24,355 bases of DNA from Thermoplasmatales archaeon (GTDB lineage Archaea; Thermoplasmatota; E2; DHVEG-1): the NCBI GenBank assembly GCA_023128855.1, contig JAGMDE010000010.1:1-24355 (forward strand), read 5' to 3'. Below the pieces are notes generated by a model that saw only the letters and a list, made by a program, of their open reading frames with translations, ran no database searches and was not told the DNA's origin. Shown here piece by piece: positions 1 to 7,075 of this stretch; positions within the stretch are counted from its first letter, which is position 1, and each line of letters starts with the position of its first letter. A program made the translations under genes and the position numbers.

Positions 1-438
1 GCACTGGCAATTGGTATTACAGGTATTGCATCTGCAATCGGTCTTGCCCTTGCAGGGTCATCTGCTGTTGCAGTTACAGCTGAAAAACCAGACCTGTTTA
101 GTAAGTGTCTAATTCTCCAGGTATTGCCTATGACTCAATCAGTTTATGGGTTACTTACGGCCATTTTACTGATGATGGGTGCTGGATTACTTGGTGGTGG
201 AGGATCATCGATAAGCTCTCTCCAGGGAATGGGCGCAGTCTGGGTTGGACTAGCAGTTGGTCTTACAGGAATTTCTGCAATAAACCAAGGAATGGTCGCA
301 TCATCATCCATTAGTGCTGTTGGAAGAAATCCTGATGTTGCATCTAAAGGTATAATATTTACCGTTATGCCAGAAACAATTGCGATCTTTGGATTACTTG
401 TCGGTATTCTGCTGATGGTTGGTCTTGGACTATTATAA
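1..438 (+). CDS. atpK: A-type ATP synthase subunit K (proteolipid c subunit), 5' end missing
   Basis: This is the c-ring proteolipid of the membrane AO sector, which carries ions through the rotary ATP synthase. The reading frame is open from base 1 to the stop at 438, so the first dozen or so codons lie outside the window. About 145 residues are visible, forming a duplicated helical hairpin of four helices. The first hairpin ends in L-P-M-T-Q (bases 124-138) and the second in M-P-E-T (367-378). Only the second hairpin has the membrane carboxylate (Glu, 373-375), as in V-type double-hairpin c subunits. A Gln in the third helix (286-288) aligns with Gln110 of Enterococcus hirae NtpK. Together with the Leu, Thr, Gln and Glu above, this gives the full set of known Na+ ligands. 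The gene is first in the visible operon; atpE follows after 13 bases. Confidence 0.93.
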   Translation, partial: ALAIGITGIASAIGLALAGSSAVAVTAEKPDLFSKCLILQVLPMTQSVYGLLTAILLMMGAGLLGGGGSSISSLQGMGAVWVGLAVGLTGISAINQGMVASSSISAVGRNPDVASKGIIFTVMPETIAIFGLLVGILLMVGLGLL

Positions 439-451
439 ACGGAACGAGAAC

Positions 452-1012
452 ATGTCAGCAGAAAAAATCATAGAACAAATAAAGAAAGATTCAGAAAAAG
501 AGATAAAACAAATAAAAAGTGAAGCAGAAAAACAAGCGAAAAATATTATACAAACTGTAAAAAAAGAAGCAGAGGCTGAAGCTGAAAAAATACTAGAAAG
601 TGGTAAACAACAAAGCGAAAGTCTAAAGAAAATCCTTGTATCAAAAGCCAATCAGGATGTTAAAAGAGACATCATGAATGCTAAGGAAAAAATCATCGAT
701 GAATGTTTTACTAAAGCACAACATGAATTATCTATACTTAAAGGCGAAAGATATGAAAACCTAGTAAGAAAATTAATCAAGGATGGACAGGAGAAACTTG
801 GAAGTAATTGCACAGTTCTAGTCACGAGGGATACAGATAAAAAAATAGCTGGAGATATTGGAATAAATATTACTGGCACAATAGACTCATCTGGGGGAGT
901 AATTCTAAAATCAGCAGATGGAAAAGTAACACTTGATCATACCTTTGATGGTATACTTAAAAGGGAGAAAGAGAAAATAAGAGTAAAGGTGGGAAAGCTG
1001 CTTTTCTCATAA
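452..1012 (+). CDS. atpE: A-type ATP synthase subunit E (peripheral stalk)
   Basis: Subunit E is a 186-residue peripheral stalk protein. In the family it pairs with subunit H and holds the A3B3 head against the membrane sector. The N-terminal half (about residues 1-75) is a Lys/Glu-rich, Ala-containing coiled coil. The C-terminal half is a mixed alpha/beta domain with the sequence RYENLVRKLI near its start, as expected for family E. An ATG at 419 lies in frame but inside the end of atpK. I prefer the ATG at 452 because the protein then begins MSAEKII, and a purine-rich GGAACGAGAA sits just upstream. The gene order K-E-C-F-A-B-D supports the assignment to E. Subunit H would be expected upstream, outside the window. 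Confidence 0.92.
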   Translation: MSAEKIIEQIKKDSEKEIKQIKSEAEKQAKNIIQTVKKEAEAEAEKILESGKQQSESLKKILVSKANQDVKRDIMNAKEKIIDECFTKAQHELSILKGERYENLVRKLIKDGQEKLGSNCTVLVTRDTDKKIAGDIGINITGTIDSSGGVILKSADGKVTLDHTFDGILKREKEKIRVKVGKLLFS

Positions 1013-1031
1013 AATGACGGAGTAGATAAAA

Positions 1032-2156
1032 TTGTTAGATGTGCTATTTGACCCAAATAACTATCCTTTCTGGATACTTATAATCGCAACTCTAGCAGGG
1101 GCTATAGCAATTATCTCCCGTCCTTTTTCCACCTATGTTAAATTTGTTTATCCCAATGCCAAATTTGAAGCTATAGGGAATCCTTTTGTAACTGAAAAAG
1201 AACTCAGTCGTGTTGTTGACAATAAAAATCTGAATGATTTTAAAGAGGCGCTTAATGGCTCGAAGGATTACAATGTCTCTGGTGATAACATATATGAAAT
1301 TCAACATTCACTTGATGATAATTTTATCCAAACAATTGAAATGATGCGGAAAGATAGTTCAAAGAAAATGAATGAATTCTATGACACGTATATTGAAAAA
1401 CTGGATGTTTATCTAATTAAAAATGCAATAAAAAACAAGCTAGACGATAAAGAAATTGATGAAAAAATAACAGATCAGGCAATTCTTCCATCTACAAAAA
1501 CACTCATTCTAAATATCGCTGATTCTGAAAAAGAAAACCTGCCTGAGATACTAAAAAATCATGGATTTGGAAAAGAAATTTTAGAAATATTTTCAGAAGA
1601 AAACATTGATTATATGAAACTCGACACAGCATTTGATAAACATATTATGGAAAAAATCAGCCAGGTCAAAGTACCATATAAATGCGATAAAGCAAAACAA
1701 CGATTTGTCAATAATTTCATTGATATAGCTAATATTAAAAACACTCTAAGAGCAAAGCAACTTGGCTATGATGCAGAGTCAATTGAAAAATTATTTATTG
1801 GTGAAGGACAAGAGGTTGCATCTTGGAAATTAAAGGAAATTTCAGAAGCAGACTCGGTCCCACAGGCAATTTCAAGCTTGGAAGGAACCTCTTATTATGA
1901 TGCTCTTAAAAACGCGATTGAGGATTACAATAAGGAGAAATCAGTACAGGTTTTAGAAAATGCATTAGACCGTCATTTCTTAAAACTTGTAAAAAATATA
2001 TCCTTACAAAATTATTCGACTATTGGACCTACACTTAGATTCATCGTTTCTAAAGAATTTGAGGTTAAAAATTTAAAAATCATTACAAAAGGCATTGGTG
2101 AAGGCCTATCGTCTGATTTCATCAAACATTTATTTGTTTTGGAGGCAGGTGCATGA
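1032..2156 (+). CDS. atpC: A-type ATP synthase subunit C (central stalk-c ring coupler)
   Basis: Subunit C is a 374-residue homologue of V-ATPase subunit d, the funnel-shaped adaptor that seats the central stalk on the c ring. Its length is normal for the archaeal family. The protein is largely helical with scattered charged residues. The start is a TTG at 1032 with GGAG at 1019-1022, nine bases upstream. The ATG at 1014 cannot be used because its frame meets a TAG three codons later. The first 30 residues include a hydrophobic stretch (WILIIATLAGAIAII), which is unusual for a soluble adaptor but common at the N terminus of archaeal C subunits. The gene lies between atpE and atpF. Its TGA stop overlaps the ATG of atpF as ATGA, which suggests translational coupling. 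Confidence 0.9.
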   Translation: MLDVLFDPNNYPFWILIIATLAGAIAIISRPFSTYVKFVYPNAKFEAIGNPFVTEKELSRVVDNKNLNDFKEALNGSKDYNVSGDNIYEIQHSLDDNFIQTIEMMRKDSSKKMNEFYDTYIEKLDVYLIKNAIKNKLDDKEIDEKITDQAILPSTKTLILNIADSEKENLPEILKNHGFGKEILEIFSEENIDYMKLDTAFDKHIMEKISQVKVPYKCDKAKQRFVNNFIDIANIKNTLRAKQLGYDAESIEKLFIGEGQEVASWKLKEISEADSVPQAISSLEGTSYYDALKNAIEDYNKEKSVQVLENALDRHFLKLVKNISLQNYSTIGPTLRFIVSKEFEVKNLKIITKGIGEGLSSDFIKHLFVLEAGA

Positions 2157-2470
2157 AACTAGCAGCTTTCTGTGATAATGACACAGCTGTTGGTATGAGA
2201 CTTGCCGGTGTTAGTGAATTGTTCATTCCAAATGGAAAACCATTGGATGTTTGGAATCAAATAATAGAAAGAGATGATATTGGGATTTTATTTGTAACAG
2301 AACAAATAGCTGGAGATATTGAGAAATATCTCAAGGAGTTCAGAATAAGATATAACATCCCAATAATTGTTGAAATACCTGATAAGAAAGGAAGAAAAGA
2401 GGATCATGTAGATTTTGTTTCACGTTTAATTAAAAAAGCAGTTGGAGTTGAAATAAGTAAAGAAAAATAA
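2153..2470 (+). CDS. atpF: A-type ATP synthase subunit F (central stalk)
   Basis: Subunit F is a 105-residue, CheY-like alpha/beta protein of the central rotor stalk, where it binds subunit D. The sequence starts MKLAAFCDNDTAVGMRLAGV, with the family's short first strand and the Gly-rich turn after it. The segment DIGILFVTEQIA and later IPIIVEIPDK are the expected core strands. Length and operon position match the family exactly. The start overlaps the atpC stop by four bases (ATGA). atpA follows after 21 bases and has its own strong ribosome binding site. Confidence 0.93.
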   Translation: MKLAAFCDNDTAVGMRLAGVSELFIPNGKPLDVWNQIIERDDIGILFVTEQIAGDIEKYLKEFRIRYNIPIIVEIPDKKGRKEDHVDFVSRLIKKAVGVEISKEK

Positions 2471-2491
2471 AAATTTGGAGGCAAAAAGCAT

Positions 2492-4270
2492 ATGGCTAAA
2501 AAAACGCAGGAAGGAAGAATAGTCAGAATCTCTGGCCCGGTCATAGAAGCAGATGGTATGCGCGGAGCAAAAATGTACGATGTAGTAAGGGTTGGAGAAG
2601 AAAACCTTATAGGTGAAATAATTCGTTTGAATAAAGATAATGCTATCATCCAAGTCTATGAGGATACTGTAGGTTTAAAACCTGGTGAAAAAGTTGTTAC
2701 TACAGGTATGCCACTATCTGTGGAACTTGGACCTGGGTTGCTAACAAATATTTATGATGGAATACAACGACCATTGCCAGCGATAATGGATAAAACAGGT
2801 GATTTCATCTCACGTGGCGTAGAAGCCTATGCTATTGATCGTAAAAAGAAATGGCATTTCAAACCAACTGCAAAAGCAGGTGACAAAGTTGAAGGTTGTG
2901 ATGTACTAGGTGAAGTCAAGGAAACTTCGATTATTACTCATAGAATAATTGTTCCACCAGATATATCTGGTAAAATTTTAAAAATTGAAAAAGAGGGAGA
3001 GTATACTGTTGAGAATGATATCGCTATTATTTCAACTGATGATGGAGATATAAAACTTCAGATGATGCAAAGATGGCCTGTTCGTAAACCAAGGCCTGTT
3101 GCAAAAAAACTTGACCCAACACTTCCTTTAATTACGGGTCAGCGAGTGGTTGATACATTTTTCCCAGTTGCAAAAGGTGGTACAGCTGCTATCCCAGGTG
3201 GTTTTGGAACTGGAAAAACAGTTATGTTACACCAACTTGCAAAATGGAGTGATGCACAGGTTGTAATTTATGTTGGTTGTGGGGAACGTGGAAATGAAAT
3301 GACAGATGTACTTCGTGAGTTTCCTGAACTTGAGGATCCAAAATCTGGAGAGCCATTGATGAATCGAACTGTTCTAATTGCAAACACTTCAAATATGCCT
3401 GTCGCTGCTAGAGATGCTAGTGTTTATACTGCTATTACAATTGCCGAATATTACCGGGATATGGGTTATGATGTTGCTCTAATGGCAGATAGTACATCAA
3501 GACTTGCAGAGGCTATGAGAGAAATCTCAGGTCGACTTGAAGAAATGCCCGGTGAAGAAGGATACCCTGCATATCTAGCATCTCGTCTTGCAGAGTTTTA
3601 TGAAAGAGCAGGTCGAGTGAAACTGCTTGGTTCAAAAGATAAAGAAGGGTCTGTTTCTGTAGTGGGGGCAGTTTCACCACCTGGTGGTGATTTCTCAGAA
3701 CCAGTTGCTCAAAACACACTTCGTATTGTAAAAGTATTTTGGGCGCTTGATGTTGATCTTGCAGATAGAAGACACTTTCCATCAATCAATTGGCTTAAAT
3801 CTTATTCTTTGTATCTTGATGAAATTCAAACTTGGTGGAAAAAAGAGATTGGTGAAGAGTGGCTGAAACTTAGAAATAAAGCTATGGCTCTTTTACAGAA
3901 GGAATCAGAGCTTCAAGAGATTGTAAAGCTTGTTGGACCTGATGCTCTCCCTCCTAAAGAAAGAGGACTTTTGGAGAGTGCAAGAATGATACGAGAAGAT
4001 TTTCTTCAACAAAGTGCATTTCATGAGGTTGACACATTTTGCCCTGGTAAAAAACAGTATGAAATGCTTAGATTAATTCTGAAATTCTCTGATCAATTAC
4101 AAGATGCTGTTAGTAAAAATGTTCATATGGATGATATAATAAAGATGAAAGCTCATGAAAATCTTGCAAGGATGAAAACAGTTCCAAATAAGCAATTTGA
4201 GAAGAAATTTCAGGAAATAGAGAAAGAAATTGATAAAGAATTTATTTCACTTATTAAAGGAGGTAAGTAA
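2492..4270 (+). CDS. atpA: A-type ATP synthase catalytic subunit A
   Basis: This 592-residue subunit carries the catalytic nucleotide sites of the A3B3 head. It has the N-terminal barrel, the A-specific bulge domain (roughly residues 110-200) and the nucleotide-binding domain. The Walker A loop at residues 236-243 reads GGFGTGKT, where many archaeal A subunits have GPFGSGKT. The catalytic Glu lies in CGERGNEM, and the DSTSR segment is followed by Leu where Trp is common. The full length leaves no room for an intein, which some archaeal A subunits carry at the P-loop. The start ATG at 2492 has TTGGAGG about ten bases upstream. The last codons contain the ribosome binding site of atpB (AGGAGGT, 4258-4264). 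Confidence 0.97.
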   Translation: MAKKTQEGRIVRISGPVIEADGMRGAKMYDVVRVGEENLIGEIIRLNKDNAIIQVYEDTVGLKPGEKVVTTGMPLSVELGPGLLTNIYDGIQRPLPAIMDKTGDFISRGVEAYAIDRKKKWHFKPTAKAGDKVEGCDVLGEVKETSIITHRIIVPPDISGKILKIEKEGEYTVENDIAIISTDDGDIKLQMMQRWPVRKPRPVAKKLDPTLPLITGQRVVDTFFPVAKGGTAAIPGGFGTGKTVMLHQLAKWSDAQVVIYVGCGERGNEMTDVLREFPELEDPKSGEPLMNRTVLIANTSNMPVAARDASVYTAITIAEYYRDMGYDVALMADSTSRLAEAMREISGRLEEMPGEEGYPAYLASRLAEFYERAGRVKLLGSKDKEGSVSVVGAVSPPGGDFSEPVAQNTLRIVKVFWALDVDLADRRHFPSINWLKSYSLYLDEIQTWWKKEIGEEWLKLRNKAMALLQKESELQEIVKLVGPDALPPKERGLLESARMIREDFLQQSAFHEVDTFCPGKKQYEMLRLILKFSDQLQDAVSKNVHMDDIIKMKAHENLARMKTVPNKQFEKKFQEIEKEIDKEFISLIKGGK

Positions 4271-4271
4271 A

Positions 4272-5669
4272 ATGAGCCATAAAGACATCGAGTATACAAC
4301 AGTTACTGAAGTTGCTGGTCCTTTGATGATTGTTGAGGGTATAAAGGACGTTGCTTATAATGAGGTAGTTAAAATTAGAACTTCTACTGGCGAAGAACGC
4401 ACAGGGCAAGTCCTTGAGGTTTTTACAGATAAAGCAATTGTTCAGGTTTTTGAAGGAACCAAAGGACTGGATACAGAAAAAACTTCAGCTCGTTTTATAG
4501 GGGAAACAATGAAACTTGGTGTTTCAAAGGATATACTTGGTAGAGTTTTTGATGGAACGGGTAATCCAATTGATAATGCACCTCCGGTTATTCCAGAGGA
4601 TAGAAGGGACATCAATGGCAATCCAATCAATCCATATGCTAGAGAATATCCAAGAGAATTTATTCAAACAGGTTTTTCAACAATAGATGGACTGAACACG
4701 CTTGTTCGTGGTCAAAAACTTCCAATTTTCTCAGGTGCTGGTTTACCACATAATGAAATGGCTGCTCAAATAGCTAGACAGGCAAAAGTTCTTGGCAAGG
4801 AAGAAAAATTCGCAGTTGTCTTTTGTGCTATGGGTATTACTGCTGAAGCGGCAAATCTTTTCGTTAGAGATTTTGAAAATACTGGTGCTCTTGAGAGAAC
4901 TGTAATGTTTCTTAATCTAGCAGACGATCCAACAATTGAGAGAATTATTCTACCTCGTATGGCACTTACCTGCGCTGAGTATCTTGCGTTTGATTTGAAC
5001 ATGCATGTTCTTGTTATTCTTACCGATCTTACGAACTATGCCGAAGCTCTTCGTGAAATTGCGGCTGCTAGAGAAGAGGTCCCAGGTCGTAGAGGATACC
5101 CTGGTTACATGTATACGGATCTCGCTATGCTTTATGAACGAGCTGGTAGAATTAAAGGTAAAAAAGGATCCATAACTCAGATTCCAATGCTTACTATGCC
5201 AGATGATGATATTACTCATCCAATACCGGATTTAACTGGTTATATTACTGAGGGACAGATTGTTCTTGAGAGGGGACTGCATAAAAAGGGCATTTATCCA
5301 CCTGTAGCAGTTCTTCCATGTCTATCTCGTTTGATGGATAGCGGTATCGGTGAGGGTAGAACTCGTGATGATCATGCTGATGTTTCTAATCAGCTTTATG
5401 CAGCTTATGCAGAAGGATGTGATTTACGCGATCTAGTTGCAATTGTTGGTGAAGATGCTCTTTCAGATCGTGATAGAAAGTTCTTAAAATTTGCAGATGA
5501 GTTTGAGCAGAGATTTATAAAACAAGGATCTCACGAGGATAGAACCATAGTCCAGACTCTTACAATAGGTTGGGAGCTTCTATCAGACTTACCAAGAGCC
5601 GATCTTAAAAAAATTGATGAAAAATATATTAAGAAATATCTTCCAAAAACCAAAGAAGAAAAAGAGTAA
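4272..5669 (+). CDS. atpB: A-type ATP synthase non-catalytic subunit B
   Basis: Subunit B is the 465-residue regulatory partner of A in the A3B3 hexamer. The position of the Walker A loop is taken by SGAGLPHN (residues 154-161), the degenerate loop that defines B. Further family landmarks are IPMLTMPDDDITHPIPDLTG in the middle and PCLSRLMDSGIG after it. The frame is open from 4230, but that start lies inside atpA. The ATG at 4272 is better because AGGAGGT lies at 4258-4264, and the protein then starts MSHKDIEYTT with the usual barrel domain. The spacing of one base from the atpA stop and six bases to atpD indicates one transcript. Confidence 0.97.
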   Translation: MSHKDIEYTTVTEVAGPLMIVEGIKDVAYNEVVKIRTSTGEERTGQVLEVFTDKAIVQVFEGTKGLDTEKTSARFIGETMKLGVSKDILGRVFDGTGNPIDNAPPVIPEDRRDINGNPINPYAREYPREFIQTGFSTIDGLNTLVRGQKLPIFSGAGLPHNEMAAQIARQAKVLGKEEKFAVVFCAMGITAEAANLFVRDFENTGALERTVMFLNLADDPTIERIILPRMALTCAEYLAFDLNMHVLVILTDLTNYAEALREIAAAREEVPGRRGYPGYMYTDLAMLYERAGRIKGKKGSITQIPMLTMPDDDITHPIPDLTGYITEGQIVLERGLHKKGIYPPVAVLPCLSRLMDSGIGEGRTRDDHADVSNQLYAAYAEGCDLRDLVAIVGEDALSDRDRKFLKFADEFEQRFIKQGSHEDRTIVQTLTIGWELLSDLPRADLKKIDEKYIKKYLPKTKEEKE

Positions 5670-5675
5670 AGTAAT

Positions 5676-6320
5676 ATGGCAGAACAAATACTTGAAGGCG
5701 TAAGCCCGACTAGAATGGATTTGCTCGAAACACGGAAAAAATTAGTTCTAGCTGAGAAAGGACACAAACTTTTGGAAGAAAAACGTGATGCTCTTGTTGA
5801 AAAATTCTTTGGCATAATTGATAAAAGAAACCAATTATCAAAAGAGTTAGATGAGGAGTTCAAAGGGGCATTTTTGTCACTTATTCAGGCTCAGATGATT
5901 CTAGGTGAAAAAAAGGTTGAAGAGGCGTCATTTCTAAATGAAGATATTGGCGAGATATCATTTGAAACTGACAACATTATGGGTGTAAAAATACCTAAGA
6001 TGAATACAGATGAGATTAAAACTGATCTGAAGCCAGCCTATGGTTTTTTTGAAACATGTTCGAAGCTTGATGACTCTAAAAAATCCTTTAGTCGACTTTT
6101 GATAAAATTAATCGAACTTGCGGATCTTGAGGCAGGAATTAAATCTTTAACCGTTGAGATTGAAAAAACCAAGAGACGAGTCAATGTTCTGGAAAATAAT
6201 TTGATTCCAAAATTGCATGCAACCCGAAAATACATTGAAATGCAACTCGAGGAGCGAGAACGAGAAGATTTCTTTAGACGAAAAAGAATTAAAGCCATAT
6301 TGGAATCAAAAAAGGTATAA
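5676..6320 (+). CDS. atpD: A-type ATP synthase subunit D (central rotor shaft)
   Basis: Subunit D (214 residues) is the rotor shaft that turns inside the A3B3 head, functionally like gamma of F-type enzymes. The N terminus has the family signature PTRMDLLETRKKLVLAEKGHKLLEEKRD, shown here in part, which forms the first long helix (about residues 10-70). A short domain (about 80-120) separates it from a second long helix with KTKRRVNVLENNLIPKL, the other conserved element. The C terminus is Arg/Lys-rich. It starts six bases after atpB with no clear Shine-Dalgarno sequence, so it probably depends on translational coupling. It is followed one base later by a small membrane ORF. Confidence 0.95.
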   Translation: MAEQILEGVSPTRMDLLETRKKLVLAEKGHKLLEEKRDALVEKFFGIIDKRNQLSKELDEEFKGAFLSLIQAQMILGEKKVEEASFLNEDIGEISFETDNIMGVKIPKMNTDEIKTDLKPAYGFFETCSKLDDSKKSFSRLLIKLIELADLEAGIKSLTVEIEKTKRRVNVLENNLIPKLHATRKYIEMQLEEREREDFFRRKRIKAILESKKV

Positions 6321-6321
6321 A

Positions 6322-6477
6322 ATGAATAAGTTGGAAGAAGATCCAGTTTTGGGAAGATTTTTTGATACACCTGAAAAAAAGGCAAAGTGGGTCGTCCGGT
6401 TGAAATTTGCTATGATTTTATGGTTAATTTTTGTTGTTCTAGGAATTTCTTTTTGGATATGGTCTGCATTGCAATAA
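6322..6477 (+). CDS. Small one-helix membrane protein after atpD; AhaG-like by position
   Basis: This 51-residue protein has a charged N terminus (LEEDPVLGRFF, then KKAKW) and one predicted membrane helix at about residues 26-49 (FAMILWLIFVVLGISFWIW). The ATG at 6322 lies one base after the atpD stop, and AAAGG occurs about eight bases upstream at the end of atpD. It is therefore almost certainly co-transcribed with the ATP synthase. In Methanosarcina mazei the operon ends with a small gene, ahaG, in the same position. I cannot show homology without a search. A role as a minor membrane subunit or assembly factor is inference from position. The next gene is convergent, 25 bases away. Confidence 0.72.
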   Translation: MNKLEEDPVLGRFFDTPEKKAKWVVRLKFAMILWLIFVVLGISFWIWSALQ

Positions 6478-6502
6478 AAAAGAAAAAAAGATGGAAATAG
6501 GA

Positions 6503-6922
6503 TTAGACGTCTTTTCCTATGTCCCATATGGTTTTTATAGATAGTATACCAACTGCAGGAGCTACAAAAATTGCTAGACACATAGATACTCCAGCAAATA
6601 GTGCTCCTATATACGGTTGCAGAACTGTAGACCAACCCCAAAAAACACTGGCCATTACTACAAGAGCTATTCCAGCTATCAAAAAGCTAGGTCCTTCTTT
6701 TGCAGTAATTGTTCCTTTACCTAGGACTGAAATTATTCCCACTATTGTACCAAGAGCTGCTAGAATCCATGCTACTGTGCCTCCGGTATTGGTGTAAAGG
6801 AACGACATTAAAAGTCCATCGGTTTCAATTGTATATGCCGTGTATCCTCCGACTAAAAGAGCTATAAGAACGCCGACTAAAAAAGCCAAGCTTCCTATTC
6901 TTGTATATATGTCTTTCTCCAT
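6503..6922 (-). CDS. Four-helix membrane protein, unknown family (paralogue of 22715-23131)
   Basis: I do not recognise this 139-residue protein. It has four hydrophobic segments, at about residues 10-28, 46-65, 75-95 and 102-128, a short N-terminal cytoplasmic piece (MEKDIYTR) and a charged end (WDIGKDV). The last segment, LAIFVAPAVGILSIKTIWD, is very similar to the end of the protein at 22715-23131. Both also begin with IGS-x-x-FL-x-G-x-LIA. The frame is open back to 6976. I choose the ATG at 6922 because GGAGGAGAG lies about seven bases upstream and a TATA box lies at 6976-6983, which makes a start at 6976 untenable. The two proteins define a small family of unknown role. It is convergent with the ATP synthase operon and divergent from lon. 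Confidence 0.82.
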   Translation of the reverse strand: MEKDIYTRIGSLAFLVGVLIALLVGGYTAYTIETDGLLMSFLYTNTGGTVAWILAALGTIVGIISVLGKGTITAKEGPSFLIAGIALVVMASVFWGWSTVLQPYIGALFAGVSMCLAIFVAPAVGILSIKTIWDIGKDV

Positions 6923-6975
6923 AATTCTTCTCTCCTCCACCCTAATTAGAGTTACTTTTTTGAAATAAATGAGCA

Positions 6976-6983
6976 CTTATAAA
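6976..6983 (-). promoter_or_regulatory. TATA box of the four-helix membrane protein gene
   Basis: TTTATAAG on the minus strand. A start of transcription about 26 bases downstream, near 6953, would leave a leader of roughly 30 bases that includes the GGAGGAGAG ribosome binding site before the ATG at 6922. Confidence 0.6.
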
Positions 6984-7021
6984 TGTTTCTGGTTTATTTT
7001 ATTTGAAGGAAGCTCCAGGGC

Positions 7022-7032
7022 AAAATATTTAA
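7022..7032 (+). promoter_or_regulatory. Possible TATA element of lon-nadM
   Basis: AAAATATTTAA lies about 49 bases before the lon ATG. The predicted transcript start near 7053 would give a leader of about 23 bases with no Shine-Dalgarno sequence. This is a weaker match than the other boxes in the window. Confidence 0.4.
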
Positions 7033-7075
7033 CCCCAGTGCGTTTGCCCTATATGATAAAATCAACCCGACAGAT

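Noticed and set aside
105..314. 69-codon plus-strand ORF within atpK
   Set aside because: It overlaps the clear proteolipid frame, is Trp-rich and has no ribosome binding site. It is a shadow of atpK.
419..451. Upstream start of atpE at 419
   Set aside because: It lies inside the end of atpK and adds residues untypical of the family. The ATG at 452 fits better.
3197..3220. Possible intein at the atpA P-loop, as in some archaea
   Set aside because: The P-loop is uninterrupted and the protein has the normal length of 592 residues.
6217..6321. Longer start of the AhaG-like small protein at 6217
   Set aside because: It would overlap atpD by over 100 bases in another frame. The ATG at 6322 is directly after the atpD stop.
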